Part shown: piece after piece, positions 60,173 to 64,000 of the stretch
How positions within the stretch are numbered: position 1 is the first letter of the stretch
Layout: each line of letters starts with the position of its first letter
Origin: JANXQE01 sp035651635
Lineage (GTDB): Bacteria; Verrucomicrobiota; Verrucomicrobiia; Limisphaerales; UBA8199
Reading direction: 5' to 3'
NCBI GenBank assembly: GCA_035651635.1
Contig: DASRFK010000217.1
Coordinates: 39,785-103,784, forward strand
DNA: 64,000 nucleotides
Made by a program: the position numbers and the translations under genes
The notes under the pieces: generated by a model
Database searches by the model: none
Seen by the model: the letters and a program-made list of their open reading frames with translations, nothing else
What the model was told of the DNA's origin: nothing

Positions 60173-61663
60173 ATGCAAAAGCCTCGCCTAAATCTCCCGC
60201 AAATCTGGAACATGAATTTCGGATTCCTCGGCATTCAGTTTGGCTGGGGGTTGCAGCTGGCCAACATGAGCGCCATTTACGCCAAGCTGGGCGCGGATGC
60301 CTCCAAGATCCCGATTTTGTGGCTGGCGGGACCAGTTACCGGCTTGTTGGTCCAGCCGATTATCGGTTCCATGAGCGACCGGACCTGGTGCTGGCTGGGC
60401 CGGCGACGTCCCTACTTTTCCGTCGGAGCCATTCTCTCCTGCATCGCATTGTTCTTCATGCCTGATGCCCCGGCCTTATGGGCCGCGGCCACGATGCTCT
60501 GGGTCCTCGATGCCTCGATCAACGTCAGCATGGAACCGTTCCGGGCGTTCGTGGCGGATAAACTGCCTGACGAACAGCGGACCGCCGGTTTCGTGATGCA
60601 AAGCTTTTTTATCGGTATTGGCGCGGCGATTGCCAACGCGCTGCCAGCCATCTTTCGCAGGTTTGGCGTCATGGGCAACTCTCCAAACGGAGTGCCTTTG
60701 GCTGTAGAATACGCCTTCCGGCTCGGGGCCGTCGTCTTCCTCTTGGCGGTTATCTGGACCGTCGCCACCTCGAACGAATATCCGCCGGAGGACCTGGCGG
60801 AATTCCGGCGCAAAAAGGCGGAGCGCGGCGGTTTCTTCATCCAGCCCGGCTTCCTGTTGATCGGGGCAATTGCCGGGGCGCTGCTTGGCATGGCCCGAGG
60901 GGCCTTGGTCGATGGTCACCTGAGCGCCTGGCACATCTTGGCCGGCGCGGCCATTGGAGCCGCCATCGGGACGGTTTTGAGCGGCCCGCACGTGGCGCCG
61001 GCGATCAAGGAAATGCCGCAGACGATGAAACAGCTGGCCGTCGTCCAGTTCTTTAGTTGGCTCGGGCTGTTTTGCATGTGGATGTTCTTCGGGTTGGCTA
61101 CCGCTCAGCAGGTCTTCCATACTACCGATCCCAAATCCCGCGACTTCGACGAAGGCACCTTGTTTGGGGGCCAAACATTCGCGTGGTACTCGATCGTCTG
61201 TTTCCTGGTGGCCTTTATCCTGCCGGTGGCCGCGCGCGCAACCAGTCGCAAACTCGTCCACGCGGTGGCCCTCGTAGCGGGCGGCATCGCCTTGTTATCA
61301 ACAGGCTTCATCCACGACCGCGTGCTCTGGCAATGCACGATGATCGGAGTCGGGATTGCCTGGGCTTCTATCCTCGCTATGCCATATGCCATGCTCTCCG
61401 GCGCGTTACCGGCAGAACGCGTCGGTGTCTATATGGGCATTTTCAACTTCTTCATCGTTATTCCGGAAATCCTCGCCTCGCTCGCCCTGGAACCGATCGT
61501 TAAGAGAGTCTTCAACGACAGTCCCGTAAACGTAGTGATGCTCGGCGGTGCTTCCATGCTCGTCGCCGCCGCATTTGTCTCACGGGTAAAGGACGTGGGA
61601 TCGGCTCAGAAGGCGGTCGTGGCAGAAGAAAAATCGGCCATCGCTGCGGCCGCTACCCATTAG
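60173..61663 (+). CDS. MFS sugar transporter, GPH/SUT-like (maltose or maltodextrin)
   Basis: 496 residues, about twelve membrane helices. The DRTWCWLGRRRPYFSVGAIL stretch between helices 2 and 3 is the D-x-x-(T)-x-W-(L)-G-R-R-R-P motif of SUT/GPH-type disaccharide carriers (plant sucrose carriers, Caulobacter MalY, Shewanella MalT). PLVEYAFRLGAVVF and GIGAAIANALPAIF are helices 5-6. Proton-coupled import of maltose or maltodextrin across the inner membrane is likely, given malQ on one side and an exported amylase on the other. The exact sugar is inferred from context. Confidence 0.86.
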   Translation: MQKPRLNLPQIWNMNFGFLGIQFGWGLQLANMSAIYAKLGADASKIPILWLAGPVTGLLVQPIIGSMSDRTWCWLGRRRPYFSVGAILSCIALFFMPDAPALWAAATMLWVLDASINVSMEPFRAFVADKLPDEQRTAGFVMQSFFIGIGAAIANALPAIFRRFGVMGNSPNGVPLAVEYAFRLGAVVFLLAVIWTVATSNEYPPEDLAEFRRKKAERGGFFIQPGFLLIGAIAGALLGMARGALVDGHLSAWHILAGAAIGAAIGTVLSGPHVAPAIKEMPQTMKQLAVVQFFSWLGLFCMWMFFGLATAQQVFHTTDPKSRDFDEGTLFGGQTFAWYSIVCFLVAFILPVAARATSRKLVHAVALVAGGIALLSTGFIHDRVLWQCTMIGVGIAWASILAMPYAMLSGALPAERVGVYMGIFNFFIVIPEILASLALEPIVKRVFNDSPVNVVMLGGASMLVAAAFVSRVKDVGSAQKAVVAEEKSAIAAAATH

Positions 61664-61768
61664 AGCCTGCGCCGAGCAGGACAAAAGCTGTTCCGGGCCA
61701 TCTGCGTACTCGGCGCCATCCGCGGTTCATGACCATTCGACGAACGGCGGCCGCGGCGACGCCTGCTT

Positions 61769-63154
61769 TCAATTCACGCTTCTCTTATAAATCCTCCACT
61801 CAAACCCGCCCAGCCGGAACAGAGGAAATCCCGTCGGCTGACTTTCCGGCATGCCACTGATTTTCACCGGCTGAAACTGCTGATCGTGCATGACCTCAAC
61901 CCACCCGGTGACTGGGCGATTTGAGAAGTTGATCACCACCACGAACTCGTTCTTGTCGTCCAAGCGCATCAGCGCGACCAGATTCGCTGGATCGGAATTT
62001 CGCAACCAGGCGACTTTGTCATTTCGAAACGCTGGATTCTCTTTGCGTAAGCGAATTAGCTCGCGATAGATATCCCGCAACGCGGGGCGCCCTTTCGGAT
62101 GCCAGAAGATCGGGAGCTTTTCGAACAGCGCCGGGTCACCCGACTCGGTGGCGTCGCCCACTTCCATTCCATTATAAAGGAGCGGGACACCGTCCAAGGT
62201 GAACATCAGGGCCGAGGCCGCCAAGGCGCCTTTGGCACTGAACCGAGCCACCGCGCGAGCTTCGTCGTGGTTATCCGAAATCCGCATGTGTAATGAACCG
62301 CGCGGAAATTGGCGGCGGCTGTCCTCCCAGGACTTTTGAAACTCCGAGGCGGGCGCGCCATTCAACAGCACTTCGTTCAGCGTCCCATGGAAGGGCCACG
62401 CATAATCGATGTCGAACGCCTTCACCAGCAACTCCGGCTTGCTCGCTTCCGCGAGCATCATGATGTCGGGTTTAACCTTGGTCAGTTCTGCTCGCGCCTG
62501 TTCCCAAAAAGTCGTCGGCACCATCGAGGCCACATCGCAGCGGAAGCCGTCCAAATCGAAAGTTTGCGGATCGAGCCAATGCTTGAGCATGTCGATCATC
62601 TCGGAGCGGAGTTGTGGGTTTTCGTAGTTGAGGCCCGCGACGTCCGTCCATTCCGGCACCGGGGGAATGATCTTGCCGTTGGCGTCCTGTTTATAGAACT
62701 CCGGATGCTTCATCATCACGTTGTCCCATGCGGTGTGGTTCGCGACGATATCAAGGATGACCTTCATGTCCCGCTTGTGCGCCTCGGATACCAGGTTCTT
62801 CAAGTCCGCTTCGGTTCCGTAATCGGGATTGATGGCGTAGTAATCGCGCACGGCGTAGGGGCTGCCAATGGTCCCTTTTTTCATCTTTTGGCCAAGCGGA
62901 TGAATCGGCATCAGCCACAGAATGTTAACTCCGAGGTCTTTCAATTCATCCAGTCGCGCCGTCACGCCGTTGAAATTGCCTTCTGCCGAAAAATCGCGCG
63001 GGAAGACCTCGTAGAGGATTCCATTCTGGAGCCATTGCGGCCCCTGGCGCGCCTCTTGGGTCGAGAAATCTTCCGCGACCACACGAGCGCTGGGGATTGC
63101 CAGCAGGGTAATCAGTGTGAGTTGTACTAAGGGCGAGGGTAGTTTGCCTTTCAT
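61769..63154 (-). CDS. Secreted GH13-family alpha-amylase
   Basis: 461 residues from the ATG at 63154, with a signal peptide (SPLVQLTLITLLAIPSARVV, cleavage near VVAED). The (beta/alpha)8 barrel shows the GH13 regions: DIVANH at 135-140, GFRCDVAS with nucleophile Asp207, LAEAS with acid/base Glu236, and SDNHDEAR with Asp297. A C-terminal beta domain follows (EFVVVINFSNRPVTGWVEV). It should cut starch or maltodextrins in the periplasm and feed the transporter. The frame extends to 63307 but that part lacks sense. Convergent with the transporter gene. Confidence 0.92.
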   Translation of the reverse strand: MKGKLPSPLVQLTLITLLAIPSARVVAEDFSTQEARQGPQWLQNGILYEVFPRDFSAEGNFNGVTARLDELKDLGVNILWLMPIHPLGQKMKKGTIGSPYAVRDYYAINPDYGTEADLKNLVSEAHKRDMKVILDIVANHTAWDNVMMKHPEFYKQDANGKIIPPVPEWTDVAGLNYENPQLRSEMIDMLKHWLDPQTFDLDGFRCDVASMVPTTFWEQARAELTKVKPDIMMLAEASKPELLVKAFDIDYAWPFHGTLNEVLLNGAPASEFQKSWEDSRRQFPRGSLHMRISDNHDEARAVARFSAKGALAASALMFTLDGVPLLYNGMEVGDATESGDPALFEKLPIFWHPKGRPALRDIYRELIRLRKENPAFRNDKVAWLRNSDPANLVALMRLDDKNEFVVVINFSNRPVTGWVEVMHDQQFQPVKISGMPESQPTGFPLFRLGGFEWRIYKRSVN

Positions 63155-63455
63155 CTTAAGGAGATTAAGGGCAAGCCCCGCGCGGCAGGTCAAACCTTTT
63201 GCTGGGTAAAAAAAGGAAGCTGCTACGCTGTGATCGCGCAGCAGCTTCCACCTCCCAACTCTCGACCGGGCCTTATGGCCAAAGCTTCTGAAACGTTCCC
63301 TTCCCACTTCCTTGGCGGCGCCGTGAGGCAGAGAAACATCTCGAGACTATCGTCTCTGTCCGCATTAATCGTGAGCTGGGCATGATCCTTACAAAAAAAA
63401 TCGCAAAAAGCGGGTTTGTCGATGTAACTGACTGATAAATACCAATTTAAAGATA

Positions 63456-63476
63456 GAGATTTTTTAAAAAAATCTC
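63456..63476. promoter_or_regulatory. AT palindrome upstream of the amylase gene
   Basis: GAGATTTTTT pairs with AAAAAATCTC (one extra A). It could be an operator or a hairpin in the SWIB gene transcript. About 300 bases upstream of the amylase start; a regulatory role is only a suggestion. Confidence 0.3.
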
Positions 63477-63574
63477 GCTGCCATCCATCAAAAGAGCTCG
63501 CTGAGCAAAACAGTGTGTGAATACTTCCTTGTTATCCGCATCCCCCTCCCCTGTATGCAAACCACCCGTAGCTC

Positions 63575-63600
63575 AACCTGCAACCTGTAACCTGCAACCT
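63575..63600. repeat. AACCTGC heptamer repeat
   Basis: Four heptamer units (AACCTGC, AACCTGT, AACCTGC, AACCT). Complementary in type to the GGTTGCA units at 53677-53704. Confidence 0.6.
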
Positions 63601-63620
63601 ACCCGGCGGCTTTGTCGCAT

Positions 63621-63902
63621 TCAGCTCACATGCTGAAACACCAACTTTGTCATCTCGAACATGCTGACACGGTCTTTTCCTCCAAACACATCACGCAGCG
63701 GTTGGTCGGCGCGGATGAACGTTTTATTTTCCGGGTCCTGAAGTTGGTGAGCTCGGACGTACTCCCAGACTTTGCGAGTGACCTCGGTCCGTGGCAGCGG
63801 TTGGCTGCCGATGATGACCGCTAATTTCTCATCCGGCTTGACGGGCTTCATGAACGCCGCGCCCGGAGGCCGTTTACCTTTGACTATCGGGGCATCTGCC
63901 AT
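63621..63902 (-). CDS. SWIB/MDM2-domain protein
   Basis: 93 residues from the ATG at 63902. KLAVIIGSQPLPRTEVTRKV, then EYVRAHQLQDPENKTFIRAD, FGGKDRVSMFEMTKLV match a complete SWIB domain, including the Leu-(Q)-Asp-P turn. Such stand-alone SWIB proteins occur in Chlamydiae, Verrucomicrobia and plants and are thought to bind DNA or chromatin; in Chlamydia one is fused to topoisomerase I. This gene is free-standing. It helps place the organism. Confidence 0.92.
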   Translation of the reverse strand: MADAPIVKGKRPPGAAFMKPVKPDEKLAVIIGSQPLPRTEVTRKVWEYVRAHQLQDPENKTFIRADQPLRDVFGGKDRVSMFEMTKLVFQHVS

Positions 63903-63955
63903 GCCCCAAACTGGAGTTGGCAAGTGTTAGGGGCCATGGGGTCTTAGCCCGAGTA

Positions 63956-64000
63956 CGGTTTGGAGTCCCGCCTTTAGGCGGTTTTGGCGCCGGACCGCCT
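63956..64000. repeat. GGTTTGGAGTCCCGCC palindromic repeat, cut by window edge
   Basis: CGGTTTGGAGTCCCGCCTTT, then AGGCGG, a short loop and GGACCGCCT at the very end. Same compact layout as 8528-8591. Confidence 0.65.

Larger units (their letters stand above)
63155..63620. other. Intergenic region upstream of the amylase gene
   Basis: AT-rich for this genome. On the minus strand a weak terminator-like string (GCTTTTTGCGATTTTTTTTG, 63391-63412) follows the SWIB gene. A near-perfect palindrome GAGATTTTTTAAAAAAATCTC lies at 63456-63476. At 63575-63600 the complement of the GGTTGCA microrepeat occurs (AACCTGCAACCTGTAACCTG). The amylase promoter is presumably between these and 63160. Confidence 0.5.

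Noticed and set aside
62309..63130. 273-codon plus-strand frame across the amylase gene
   Set aside because: Antisense to a GH13 gene with all catalytic motifs.
1..64000. CRISPR array, tRNA, rRNA, transposase, integrase or phage genes
   Set aside because: Looked for by eye on both strands; the tandem repeats present have no spacer pattern, and no such protein was recognised. Small RNAs could be missed.

Overview
The window (64 kb, GC-rich) reads as a chromosomal segment of a Gram-negative member of the Verrucomicrobiota, most likely the Pedosphaera/Limisphaerales side of the phylum. This rests on several signs together: a stand-alone SWIB-domain protein (typical of Chlamydiae and Verrucomicrobia), many secreted proteins with long composite architectures, two ECF sigma/anti-sigma pairs, GH127 and GH13 enzymes, an F-type ATP synthase operon, and very many short palindromic or tandem repeats in the intergenic spaces. 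The placement is inference; no rRNA or tRNA gene was seen. No transposase, integrase, phage gene, plasmid function or CRISPR array was seen.

Layout. 1-8 kb: start of a citramalate-synthase-like gene, an FHA/zinc-finger protein, a secreted GH127 glycosidase, a PilB/GspE-type ATPase, and an overlapping group pilT / membrane protein / membrane-anchored nuclease-fold protein. 8-22 kb: pterin dehydratase, first sigma/anti-sigma pair beside a secreted protein of unknown function, rhomboid protease, VOC protein, an internally duplicated unknown protein, a 1114-residue secreted protein joining sugar-binding-like, transglutaminase-like and esterase-like domains, a GT2 glycosyltransferase, and a second sigma/anti-sigma pair followed by a membrane protein that resembles the one at the first locus. 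22-33 kb: LigC-type DNA ligase, small lipoproteins, Smr protein, RlmI-type methyltransferase, RNase D, acyl-CoA ligase, zinc ribbon plus double nucleoside-diphosphate-kinase protein, NUDIX hydrolase, UDP-glucose dehydrogenase and a TPR protein. 33-40 kb: the complete atpBEFHAGDC operon on the minus strand. 40-50 kb: Tat-exported PHP protein, a complete heavy-metal RND efflux set (small His/Cys protein, adaptor, pump, outer-membrane factor), and a beta-barrel protein between two copies of a repeat. 50-57 kb: PLP decarboxylase, secreted phosphoesterase, methyltransferase, aspartoacylase-type M14 protein, malic enzyme. 57-63 kb: a maltodextrin set (GH77 with two starch-binding domains, MFS sugar transporter, periplasmic GH13 amylase). 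The window closes with the SWIB gene and another repeat.

How the genes work together. Three functional units are clear: oxidative phosphorylation (atp operon), metal efflux (about 41.5-48 kb) and alpha-glucan use (57.2-63.2 kb). A fourth, less certain unit is a type IV pilus ATPase module linked to a nuclease-fold protein. The rest is a mixture of housekeeping genes and proteins of unknown role. At least six families of short dispersed repeats recur between genes, and two of the copies look like non-autonomous mobile elements.
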